NCBI GenBank assembly: GCA_018813375.1
Contig: JAHJBU010000070.1
Location: 1 to 24,415 of the forward strand
Direction: 5' to 3'
Length of the DNA: 24,415 nucleotides
Source of the DNA: Patescibacteria group bacterium
GTDB lineage: Bacteria > Patescibacteriota > Microgenomatia > UBA1400 > PJMF01
Positions 1 to 6,254 of the stretch are shown piece by piece. How positions within the stretch are numbered: the first letter of the stretch is position 1; the number at the start of each line of letters is the position of its first letter. A program made the translations under genes and the position numbers. Below the pieces are notes generated by a model that worked only from the letters and a program-made list of their open reading frames with translations, searched no databases and was not told where the DNA came from.

Positions 1-486
1 AAAAAACTTGGCATTAATGAAAAAGATATCCAAACCCAAAATTATCGAGTTAGTCCTGAATATGACTACAGTAGCCCAGAGCGTCGTATCACTGGCTACC
101 GAGTAAATACTGAGGTTGTGGTCAAAATTACTGACTTTGAAAAACTCAATCAAATTATTGATACTGCCACTGGTCTAGGAGCTAATCAAGTTGGTGGAAT
201 TAGTTTTAGTTTAAGTGAAAAAAAACAAGCAGAGCTAAAAAAAGAAGCGCGAAAAGAAGCAATAGCTGAGGCCAAAGATAGTGCGGAGGAACTAGCCAAA
301 CTGGCTGGAATTAAGCTAGAGAGAGTAATTAATGTCACAGAATCTGATGGCAATAATTATCCGCAACCCATGTACGCTCGCGCAGAAATGGCCTTAGGCG
401 GTGCTAGGCCAGAAGAACCAACTCAAATCGAGCCCGGAAGTGAAATCTATCGCTACAGCGTGACCTTAAGCTACGAGACTTTATAA
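1..486 (+). CDS. SIMPL (DUF541) domain protein, 3' part
   Basis: The reading frame is open from the first base, so the 5' end lies outside the window; 161 residues are visible. The residue pattern is that of the SIMPL/DUF541 family: a 'DIQTQNYRVSPEYDY' strand, then 'GYRVNTEVVVKITD', a segment on a pair of variables ('GANQVGGISFSLSE'), and an Ala/Lys/Glu-rich helix with 'AEELAKLAGIKL'. The C-terminus returns to beta structure ('IEPGSEIYRYSVTLSYE'), as in family members. SIMPL proteins are usually secreted or membrane-anchored and their biochemical role is poorly defined. A signal peptide or anchor would be in the missing N-terminus. A GTG at 118 could look like a start, but the family match continues upstream of it, so it is internal. 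Lactate dehydrogenase follows after 7 nt, suggesting co-transcription. Confidence 0.85.
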   Translation, partial: KKLGINEKDIQTQNYRVSPEYDYSSPERRITGYRVNTEVVVKITDFEKLNQIIDTATGLGANQVGGISFSLSEKKQAELKKEARKEAIAEAKDSAEELAKLAGIKLERVINVTESDGNNYPQPMYARAEMALGGARPEEPTQIEPGSEIYRYSVTLSYETL

Positions 487-493
487 AAAAAAT

Positions 494-1423
494 ATGAAAA
501 AGACTCAATACGATAACAATAAAGTCAGCATCATTGGCTGTGGTCGAGTTGGCATGACTACGGCTTATGCCATTCTCCTACAGGGTGTTGTGAATGAACT
601 AGTCTTATTTAATCGCACTTTAGACAAAATCAAAGGTGAAGAGCTAGATCTAGAACACGGCATGACTTTTTTGGACCATGCACAAATTACTGCCACCAAT
701 GATTATGCAGATCTAGCTGAGAGTGACGTCATCATTTACACCGCAGGAGCTTCCCAAAAACCTGGTGAGACTCGTTTGGATTTAGTTGAAAAAAATGTGG
801 CTATTTTACAAAAAAATCTCCCTCAAATTATAAACTACGCCCCTGATGCAATCCTATTATTTGTAGCCAACCCAGTAGACATCTTAACTTACAAAGCCTA
901 TTTAATGGCTAACTGGCCCAAGGGTAGAATTTTTGGCTCTGGCACCACTCTAGATACCTCAAGATTTAGATTCCACCTATCTGAGTTTATACATGTTAAT
1001 CCACATAGTATTAATGCCTATATCTTGGGGGAACATGGTGATAGTTCTTTTCCAGCTATTTCCAGTGCTTCTGTAGGAGGTCAACCTCTAGTTAGTTTTC
1101 CTAATTTTTCAGCAGAAAAAGCTATGACTGCTTATCAAAAAACTAAAAATGCTGCTTATAAAATAATTGAGGCTAAGGGCTCAACTTATTACGGGATTGC
1201 CAGTGTGACCACTAGGCTAGTTGAGGCAATACTGCGTGATGAAAAAACAATTTTCCCAGTTTCTGTACCGCTTCACCATTATTATGAACAAAACGGCGTT
1301 GCCCTAAGCGTGCCATGTGTTGTTGGCCGGGGTGGGGTGGAGGAAATCATTGAGATCAAACTTAGCTGGGAAGAAAAACAAAAGCTAGAAAAATCGGTTG
1401 AGACGCTAAAAAGCTATCTTTAA
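494..1423 (+). CDS. ldh: L-lactate dehydrogenase (possibly NADP-preferring)
   Basis: 309 residues, normal for the LDH/MDH family. The enzyme reduces pyruvate to L-lactate and regenerates NAD(P)+ in fermentation; it is cytosolic. The Rossmann loop GCGRVG is at residues 15-20. The substrate-specificity position is Gln88 in 'GASQKPGETR', which indicates lactate rather than malate dehydrogenase. Other catalytic residues are Arg94, Asp154 and Arg157 ('LDTSR') and His181 ('GEHGDS'). The acidic residue that normally ends strand beta-2 and binds the NAD ribose is replaced: the sequence reads Asn40-Arg41-Thr42. An N-R-T motif at this position is the NADP-binding signature of shikimate dehydrogenases, so NADPH use is inferred. 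ATG 494 is 7 nt after the SIMPL stop and has no Shine-Dalgarno site. Confidence 0.93.
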   Translation: MKKTQYDNNKVSIIGCGRVGMTTAYAILLQGVVNELVLFNRTLDKIKGEELDLEHGMTFLDHAQITATNDYADLAESDVIIYTAGASQKPGETRLDLVEKNVAILQKNLPQIINYAPDAILLFVANPVDILTYKAYLMANWPKGRIFGSGTTLDTSRFRFHLSEFIHVNPHSINAYILGEHGDSSFPAISSASVGGQPLVSFPNFSAEKAMTAYQKTKNAAYKIIEAKGSTYYGIASVTTRLVEAILRDEKTIFPVSVPLHHYYEQNGVALSVPCVVGRGGVEEIIEIKLSWEEKQKLEKSVETLKSYL

Positions 1424-1463
1424 CTCTGGCATAATCAAAAGCATACTTTAATTAAAAAAAGCC

Positions 1464-1472
1464 TGTTATAAT
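1464..1472 (+). promoter_or_regulatory. Extended -10 promoter for tRNA-Lys/alr
   Basis: TGT followed by a perfect TATAAT (1467-1472) gives an extended -10 element. I see no good -35 hexamer 16-18 nt upstream, which an extended -10 can tolerate. Transcription would start near 1479, about 53 nt before the tRNA, and would include both inverted repeats that follow. Confidence 0.55.
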
Positions 1473-1479
1473 TGCTGTT

Positions 1480-1504
1480 CTTGAGTTTACTTGATAAACT
1501 TAAG
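1480..1504 (+). repeat. Inverted repeat (10-bp stem, 5-nt loop) upstream of tRNA-Lys
   Basis: CTTGAGTTTA and TAAACTTAAG pair around the loop CTTGA, with one G-U pair. It starts almost at the predicted transcription start of the tRNA transcript. No T tract follows, so it is not a standard terminator. It could be a leader hairpin or a dimeric regulator site. Confidence 0.55.
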
Positions 1505-1510
1505 TTAACC

Positions 1511-1526
1511 AAGGCATATATGCCTT
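1511..1526. repeat. Perfect 16-bp palindrome upstream of tRNA-Lys
   Basis: AAGGCATATATGCCTT reads identically on both strands, with no spacer. It ends 5 nt before the mature 5' end of the tRNA. It may be an operator, or a structure affecting 5' processing of the tRNA precursor. Confidence 0.6.
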
Positions 1527-1531
1527 AAGCA

Positions 1532-1605
1532 GGGTCCGTAGCTCAGTTGGTTAGAGCGACAGCCTTTTAAGCTGTGCGTCCCGGGTTCGAGTCCCGGCGG
1601 ACTCA
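1532..1605 (+). tRNA. tRNA-Lys (anticodon UUU)
   Basis: A complete 74-nt cloverleaf can be folded by hand. The acceptor stem GGGTCCG pairs with CGGACTC (one G-U). The D stem is GCTC/GAGC around AGTTGGTTA. The anticodon stem ACAGC/GCTGT holds the loop CTTTTAA, anticodon TTT, reading both lysine codons. The variable loop is GCGTC, and the T stem CCGGG/CCCGG holds TTCGAGT. The discriminator base is A1605. CCA is not encoded (the next bases are CCC), so a CCA-adding enzyme is needed. The gene lies between a palindromic leader and alanine racemase. Its cognate synthetase is probably the class I enzyme at 12393-14060. Confidence 0.97.
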
Positions 1606-1612
1606 CCCTCCC

Positions 1613-2731
1613 ATGTTTTCCATATTTAAACGAAAACCCTATCACCACCTCAATAAAATTCTAATTGATGAGCAGTCTTTAATTGGTAACCATTGTTTTC
1701 TATCAAATCTCAATCCTAATGCTCAAATCGCCCCAGTTCTCAAGAGCAACGCCTATGGTCATGGTCTAACCACAGTCGCACCCGTCTTTGATAAACTCAA
1801 GCCACTATTTTTAGTAGTCGATAGCCTTTATGAAGCCTACGAGCTTTATAAACAAAACATTAAAACTCCAATCCTGATCATTGGCTATACAGATCCAAGA
1901 AATTATGCCATTAAGCCTCTGCCCTTTCATCACGCTATTTTTGATCTTAAAACAGCTCAAGCTTTAAATAAACATCAGCCCGGATGCAGTATTCACATTT
2001 TTGTTGACACTGGAATGAGTAGAGAAGGAATTCAGCTACATAATTTGTCAAATTTTATTCAAGAACTAAAAAAACTTAAAAACTTAAAAATCGAAGGCTT
2101 AGTCTCTCATTTTGCCGACGCAGATAACCCAATAGATTTGTCATTTACAAAAAAACAACTTAAAAATTACCATCAAGCCTTAAAAATCCTTAACAACCAC
2201 GAGATTAATCCTAAATGGAAACACATCTCTGCCTCTGCAGGAGCCTTTAAAGTTAAAAATAAAACCTTTAACCTAATTCGAGTAGGCCTAGCAAGTTATG
2301 GAATTTCTCCTTTTGATAAAAATATTAAAGAACTCAAGCCAGTCTTAACATTTCAATCTACCCTTATCCAAATCAAACAACTTCAAAAAGGTGATCTAGT
2401 TAGCTACAACTGTAATTACGAAGCGCCCTCCAAAATGACCATCGGTATAGTTCCCGCGGGTTATTATGAAGGCATAGATCGCAGGCTCTCAAATAAAGGC
2501 GTAATCAAAGTCCAAAACCAGTATTGCCAAATTATTGGTCAAGTCTGCATGAATCTCACAATTATTGATCTAAGCAAAATCAAAAAACCACAAGTTGGCA
2601 ACCAGGTTGAAATCTATTCTACAGATACTGCTACACAAAACTCTATTTCAAATCAAGCCAAAACTGCTCAAACTATTCCCTACAAACTCCTGACAGGCCT
2701 TGCTGATTCTATTCGCAGAGAACAAGCTTAA
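1613..2731 (+). CDS. alr: Alanine racemase
   Basis: 372 residues from ATG 1613, a normal length for fold-type III PLP alanine racemase. It interconverts L- and D-alanine and supplies D-Ala for peptidoglycan. The PLP lysine is Lys44 in 'KSNAYGHG'. The second catalytic base is Tyr265 in 'VSYNCNYEA', followed by the usual 'PAGYYEGIDRRLSNKG' region. The motif usually read C-M-D near the active site is C-M-N here (Asn314). The open frame extends upstream into the tRNA, but family similarity begins at the 'HHLNKILID' segment, so the first ATG after the tRNA is the start. That ATG is only 7 nt past the tRNA 3' end and has no Shine-Dalgarno site, so the mRNA made by tRNA processing would be nearly leaderless. 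Confidence 0.9.
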   Translation: MFSIFKRKPYHHLNKILIDEQSLIGNHCFLSNLNPNAQIAPVLKSNAYGHGLTTVAPVFDKLKPLFLVVDSLYEAYELYKQNIKTPILIIGYTDPRNYAIKPLPFHHAIFDLKTAQALNKHQPGCSIHIFVDTGMSREGIQLHNLSNFIQELKKLKNLKIEGLVSHFADADNPIDLSFTKKQLKNYHQALKILNNHEINPKWKHISASAGAFKVKNKTFNLIRVGLASYGISPFDKNIKELKPVLTFQSTLIQIKQLQKGDLVSYNCNYEAPSKMTIGIVPAGYYEGIDRRLSNKGVIKVQNQYCQIIGQVCMNLTIIDLSKIKKPQVGNQVEIYSTDTATQNSISNQAKTAQTIPYKLLTGLADSIRREQA

Positions 2732-2774
2732 TCTCTGCTGTTAATCTACTGCTAATCTACTATTAATCTCTGCT
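2729..2774. repeat. Four phased TAATCT repeats
   Basis: TAATCT occurs at 2729, 2742, 2753 and 2764. The inner two units extend to TAATCTACT, and the outer two to TAATCTCTGCT. Spacing is 13, 11 and 11 bp, close to one helical turn. The array begins at the alr stop codon and ends at a possible -35 element. This looks like binding sites for a regulator on one face of the helix, or a remnant of tandem duplication. Confidence 0.5.
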
Positions 2775-2803
2775 TGCTAAATCAGGGTCTTATCCTGCAT
2801 ACT
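2774..2803 (+). promoter_or_regulatory. Possible promoter for the LytR_C protein gene
   Basis: TTGCTA (2774-2779) and CATACT (2798-2803) are separated by 18 nt. Both hexamers are imperfect. The phased TAATCT repeats end at the -35 element. A small inverted repeat CAGG/CCTG (2783-2797) lies between the two elements. Confidence 0.3.
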
Positions 2804-2840
2804 GTAGTCAGTAATCAGATATTTTATTGGTTTACCTTTA

Positions 2841-4526
2841 ATGCTAAATACTCAAAAGCTTTTATATATTTTGCCAGACGTAGCTTATTTAGCTGAGTTA
2901 TTACCTGGTAAAAAACCATCTACCTTCACAATTTCTTCTTTTCGTCAAATTAACGGCGAGTACATGGATGACAACGAGTTTATTGCAGAAAGTGTATTAA
3001 AATTATTTAAAAAAATTGACCCAGAAGAATATCGGGTCATCCTTCCTGATTTTCTATTTACTAATACAATTGTGAATGTTAAAGAAAAATCAGACGCAAA
3101 AATCAAAGAATATTTAACAGAAAAATTACTCCCAGAATTAGGAATTAGTACAGATACCCATCAAACTGATACTACCGTTTTAACTCAGCATGGCGATACT
3201 ACTAAAGTTCAACTATCAGCTCTAGAAAAATCATTAATCGAGCCTCTCCAGATATCAGCAGAGCAAACCAAAATTAAAATTAAAAGCATCTCTCCTTTGA
3301 GCTGGACTATTAAATCATTAGTGTCACTTGAGCCCTCAATTAGTGTGGTGCAAATTGATTCAATGCTCTATGTGGCTCTACATTATATTGGAGTCGACCA
3401 GGCTAATCAGGCAACAGTAGAAGAAGTAGAAAACATTTACGAAACTATCAAAACACTCAAAGGCGCTGAACCAAATATTCAAACAGTTTACTTACTTAGT
3501 AATGAATTAGTAGAAGAGCAACTCAAAGAACATTTAAGTGATACTCTACCGATCCAACAATTAGCTAGCAAACAAAATGAAAACAGCAAAATGCCTTCTT
3601 ACGTTCAAAAAACTATTGAGGCTGGCATGAAAACTTTATCTATTAGCGATTATCCAGTTCCTCAATTTGAAATCGGCAAAGCCCCAAAGGGTGCCACCAT
3701 TGATATTACCAAAGAAGAAACACTAGACGAGTCTGAATCAAATTTACCTAAACCACAAAAAACAAAACCAGCAAAAATAGCTGAAGCCAGGACTCAGGAA
3801 ACAAAAACTGAAAAAACAGAGAATCAAAAAGAATCTCAAAAAACTATAATCCCAATCAAGCCCACTCAACCAGACCTAGCTCCAGAAGACATCAAAGATC
3901 AAGATGCTGAAGATGATGAAATTGAAGCCTTACTTGAAAGTCTTAAAACTGATGAAGATAAAAATGACAAAGCAACTGAGGCTAAAAAATCAATTCCCAC
4001 CACAAAAGCTCCTAAAAAAATTATTAAAAATCAAAACCGAACGAAAACAATGCTAAAAATGGTCTTTGTTACCCTAACTGTTTTCTTTGCAACAGTAGGA
4101 ATTGGCATAGGGATCGGACTTGGAGTTTTACAGCTAACCAAACCATCGTCGCAAGAGGAAATAGTCTCTCCAGCTGATAATACTGCGCCTCCGTCAAGTG
4201 CTTCTCCTTTGCCATCTCCATCGCCATCCCCGGTTATAGAGATAAATAAAACAGAACTATCTATTCTTGTAGTAAATGCTACTACTAAAGCAGGCTATGC
4301 TGGAGACACAGCTGATAAACTAACTAATGATAATTTTGGGACAGTCAAAGCCGGTAATGCTAGTGGTGATTACGACGAGGGAACATATGTGCTAATGAGT
4401 GAAAAAAATCAAGCTCTCATCACTGTTTTAGAAAAAGTTACCGAACTTGAATTCTCCTTTTTACCCGATAAAAAAACTGAAGATTCTAAAGATGAATATG
4501 ATGCCGTGATTGTCTTAGCAAAATAA
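2841..4526 (+). CDS. PilM/GspL-like region-TM-LytR_C hybrid membrane protein
   Basis: 561 residues in three parts. Residues 1 to about 285 form a soluble domain whose pattern ('YRVILPDFLFTN', later 'KVQLSALEKSLIEPL', then 'ISPLSWTIKSLVSLEPSISVVQID') resembles actin-like PilM/GspL assembly proteins, though no nucleotide-binding motif is obvious. Residues about 285-400 are a Lys/Glu-rich, probably disordered linker. One membrane helix spans about 406-432 ('VFVTLTVFFATVGIGIGIGLGV'-type sequence), followed by a Pro/Ser-rich stalk at about 445-465. Residues 471-558 match the LytR_C domain ('LSILVVNATTKAGYAGDTADKL'-type start), which is extracellular in LytR-CpsA-Psr proteins. The catalytic LCP domain is absent. 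The predicted topology is cytoplasmic N-terminus and external C-terminus. An envelope or pilus scaffold role is inference. ATG 2841 has no Shine-Dalgarno site. Confidence 0.6.
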   Translation: MLNTQKLLYILPDVAYLAELLPGKKPSTFTISSFRQINGEYMDDNEFIAESVLKLFKKIDPEEYRVILPDFLFTNTIVNVKEKSDAKIKEYLTEKLLPELGISTDTHQTDTTVLTQHGDTTKVQLSALEKSLIEPLQISAEQTKIKIKSISPLSWTIKSLVSLEPSISVVQIDSMLYVALHYIGVDQANQATVEEVENIYETIKTLKGAEPNIQTVYLLSNELVEEQLKEHLSDTLPIQQLASKQNENSKMPSYVQKTIEAGMKTLSISDYPVPQFEIGKAPKGATIDITKEETLDESESNLPKPQKTKPAKIAEARTQETKTEKTENQKESQKTIIPIKPTQPDLAPEDIKDQDAEDDEIEALLESLKTDEDKNDKATEAKKSIPTTKAPKKIIKNQNRTKTMLKMVFVTLTVFFATVGIGIGIGLGVLQLTKPSSQEEIVSPADNTAPPSSASPLPSPSPSPVIEINKTELSILVVNATTKAGYAGDTADKLTNDNFGTVKAGNASGDYDEGTYVLMSEKNQALITVLEKVTELEFSFLPDKKTEDSKDEYDAVIVLAK

Positions 4527-4541
4527 AAAAATTCTATCAGC

Positions 4542-4547
4542 TATAAT
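4542..4547 (+). promoter_or_regulatory. Consensus -10 of a leaderless promoter
   Basis: TATAAT lies exactly 6 nt before ATG 4554. Initiation 7 nt after the -10 would start the transcript on the A of the start codon. The upstream 30 bases are A-rich, with no clear -35 element. Confidence 0.55.
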
Positions 4548-4553
4548 CACAGC

Positions 4554-5420
4554 ATGAATTCAATCAAAAAACTTTTATTATTTATTATCTATGCTTGGCT
4601 ACGGTTTGATCCTATCATCAGGATGGCCTTTAAAGGAAACTGGACTCCTCGCTATGAATTCATGGCTTCTATTTTTGGAGAAAAGGCAGCAGATGACTTT
4701 TTACAAAAAAGAGTTAAAATTGTTAAAGCTAGAAAAAAAAAGCAAGCCCCTTATATTCTACCCTCGAGTATTGATAAACAAGTCTCTCTATTTCTTAAGA
4801 CAGACCTGGATACAAAAAAAGGCAGAGAGAAAAGAAAAGAAGTTCTTAGCACTCTAGTACACTGGGCTTTAGATCCAGATATTAATCAACAAAATATTGA
4901 TAGTTATAAAACTAGATCAGCAATTGTTGACTCGCTACTTGGCACGGTTTTACAAAATTGCTTAGCTGACGAAGTAACAATAATCCTATCTAGTTTAAAA
5001 AAAATCGTCTTCTCTCGTGTGACTTATCTAGGCTCCAAGGGCGAACCCTCTCCCGTTGTTCATGACACTATTATTTTTGGAGTGGGTAAAATTCTTTCCA
5101 CCCACTTTGATGAAGTAGTAAAAATGCGTGAAGCAAAACTAGAAGAATTAACCCGAATTCAATTAATTAAAGAAATTAAAAAGAATGATCAGGGCACTGG
5201 TTCATTGGCATTTTCTGGCAGTACAAAAAAATACGACCAATATCACAATAAATTTCCTTTACCAGCAAAAACTACAAAAATGTTGTTAGATATTTTAAAA
5301 CACTACCGATACTCCGCTTGGCCAGAATCAAGAAAAACTGCTCAAAAACTAATTGAAAAAATGGAAACGAAACTTGGATTTAAACTTGAAGAAAGTATCA
5401 ATATTTGTGAACAAAATTAA
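4554..5420 (+). CDS. Unrecognised protein with N-terminal hydrophobic segment
   Basis: 288 residues; I do not recognise the family. The N-terminus has lysines followed by a short hydrophobic stretch (residues about 7-17, 'LLLFIIYAWL'), which could be a signal anchor or an amphipathic membrane helix. The rest is mixed and basic. Residues about 55-65 are very lysine-rich, and a long helix-prone segment lies at about 185-210 ('EVVKMREAKLEELTRIQLIKE'). No Cys/His cluster, P-loop or repeat is visible. It sits between the LytR_C hybrid and the ATP synthase operon and appears to have its own leaderless promoter. Another frame inside the gene (4591-4857) is a shadow. Codon use looks like its neighbours, so it is probably a real gene. 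A membrane or envelope role is a guess from context. Confidence 0.7.
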   Translation: MNSIKKLLLFIIYAWLRFDPIIRMAFKGNWTPRYEFMASIFGEKAADDFLQKRVKIVKARKKKQAPYILPSSIDKQVSLFLKTDLDTKKGREKRKEVLSTLVHWALDPDINQQNIDSYKTRSAIVDSLLGTVLQNCLADEVTIILSSLKKIVFSRVTYLGSKGEPSPVVHDTIIFGVGKILSTHFDEVVKMREAKLEELTRIQLIKEIKKNDQGTGSLAFSGSTKKYDQYHNKFPLPAKTTKMLLDILKHYRYSAWPESRKTAQKLIEKMETKLGFKLEESINICEQN

Positions 5421-5439
5421 TAACTCAATTAATAACTCA
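5416..5439. repeat. Perfect 2 x 12-bp tandem repeat upstream of the atp promoter
   Basis: ATTAATAACTCA is repeated exactly, without a spacer. The first copy includes the stop codon of the preceding gene; the second ends 2 bp before the -35 hexamer of the atp promoter. It may be a pair of activator sites or an AT-rich UP-like element made by slippage. Confidence 0.65.
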
Positions 5440-5441
5440 GG

Positions 5442-5470
5442 TTGACATATTGAGGTAAGCCTGATATTTT
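5442..5470 (+). promoter_or_regulatory. atp operon promoter
   Basis: A perfect -35 TTGACA (5442-5447) and TATTTT (5465-5470) are separated by the optimal 17 bp. This is the best sigma-70-type promoter in the window. Transcription should start near 5477, giving a leader of about 28 nt before atpB. Confidence 0.75.
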
Positions 5471-5474
5471 CAGG
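5460..5474. promoter_or_regulatory. Inverted repeat across the atp -10 element (possible operator)
   Basis: CCTGA and TCAGG flank TATTT, so the dyad covers the -10 hexamer of the atp promoter. A protein bound here would block polymerase. The repressor, if any, is unknown. Confidence 0.45.
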
Positions 5475-5504
5475 ACGTACTTAAATTAAACCAAAAAAGA
5501 GTAA

Positions 5505-6227
5505 ATGGCATCTTTGCATATCTCAATATCGGCAGAGCCGATTTTTTATTTAGGAGAACTTGGCTTCACCAGCTCAATGCTGGTTAGCTTACTAACAACA
5601 CTTTTTCTATTGATTATTGGTTATCAATTTTTCCGCAATCAAAAAAAAACTTCCAATCTAAATCTAATTATTCAAACTCTTATTGAATCTCTTTACGAAT
5701 TTGCTCAGACTATTACCCCTCACAAAGCGGGAAAATTTCTTCCTATTTTTGCCACAATTTTTCTTTTTGTGATGTTCGCCAGTTGGGCTGGTTTACTTCC
5801 AGGAGTAGAGACCATTTGGGTTAATAATGGTCAAAAATTAGTTCCATTACTGCGAGGAGGAACTGCTGATCTCAACATCACACTAGGAACTGCAATAGTA
5901 GCAGTGGCTATGGTACAAATTTTTGGAGTTGATAGCCTAGGAATAAAATACTTTAAAAAGTTTATTAATTTTTCAAACCCAATTAACTTCTTTGTCGGCT
6001 TGCTTGAATTAATTAGTGAGTTTGCCAAAATAATGTCATTTTCATTTCGTCTCTTTGGCAACATTTTTGCTGGTGAAGTTTTACTGGTTGTAATTGCTTT
6101 TCTTTTGCCAATCTTGGGTCCTTTACCATTTATTGGTTTAGAATTATTTGTCGGCTTTATTCAAGCTTTAGTTTTTGCTACGCTAACCTTAGTATTTGTC
6201 AATATTGCTACATCAGACAGTCATTAA
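5505..6227 (+). CDS. atpB: F1Fo ATP synthase subunit a
   Basis: 240 residues, an integral membrane protein of the Fo sector that forms the two proton half-channels against the c-ring. The family signatures are 'HKAGKFLPIFATIFLF' in the early membrane helix and 'SFRLFGNIFAGE' with the essential arginine at Arg182 (counterpart of E. coli Arg210). Several long hydrophobic helices follow, ending with 'IQALVFATLTLVFVNIA', typical of the last helix. It is first in the operon, about 28 nt behind the predicted transcription start. No Shine-Dalgarno site precedes ATG 5505. There is no atpI-like gene upstream. Confidence 0.95.
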   Translation: MASLHISISAEPIFYLGELGFTSSMLVSLLTTLFLLIIGYQFFRNQKKTSNLNLIIQTLIESLYEFAQTITPHKAGKFLPIFATIFLFVMFASWAGLLPGVETIWVNNGQKLVPLLRGGTADLNITLGTAIVAVAMVQIFGVDSLGIKYFKKFINFSNPINFFVGLLELISEFAKIMSFSFRLFGNIFAGEVLLVVIAFLLPILGPLPFIGLELFVGFIQALVFATLTLVFVNIATSDSH

Positions 6228-6243
6228 TAGTAAAATATAATTT

Positions 6244-6250
6244 GAGGAGG
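6244..6250 (+). promoter_or_regulatory. Strong Shine-Dalgarno site of atpE
   Basis: GAGGAGG lies 4 nt before ATG 6255. It is the strongest ribosome-binding site in the window; most other genes have none. It fits the need for many more c subunits than other subunits per complex. Confidence 0.85.
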
Positions 6251-6254
6251 AAAT

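Noticed and set aside
1574..1612. N-terminal extension of alanine racemase reaching into the tRNA
   Set aside because: These codons are the T arm and acceptor stem of tRNA-Lys; family similarity starts after ATG 1613.
6236..6241. TATAAT before atpE as an internal promoter
   Set aside because: No -35 is visible, and the predicted start would fall within the Shine-Dalgarno site, removing it. It is probably chance in AT-rich DNA.
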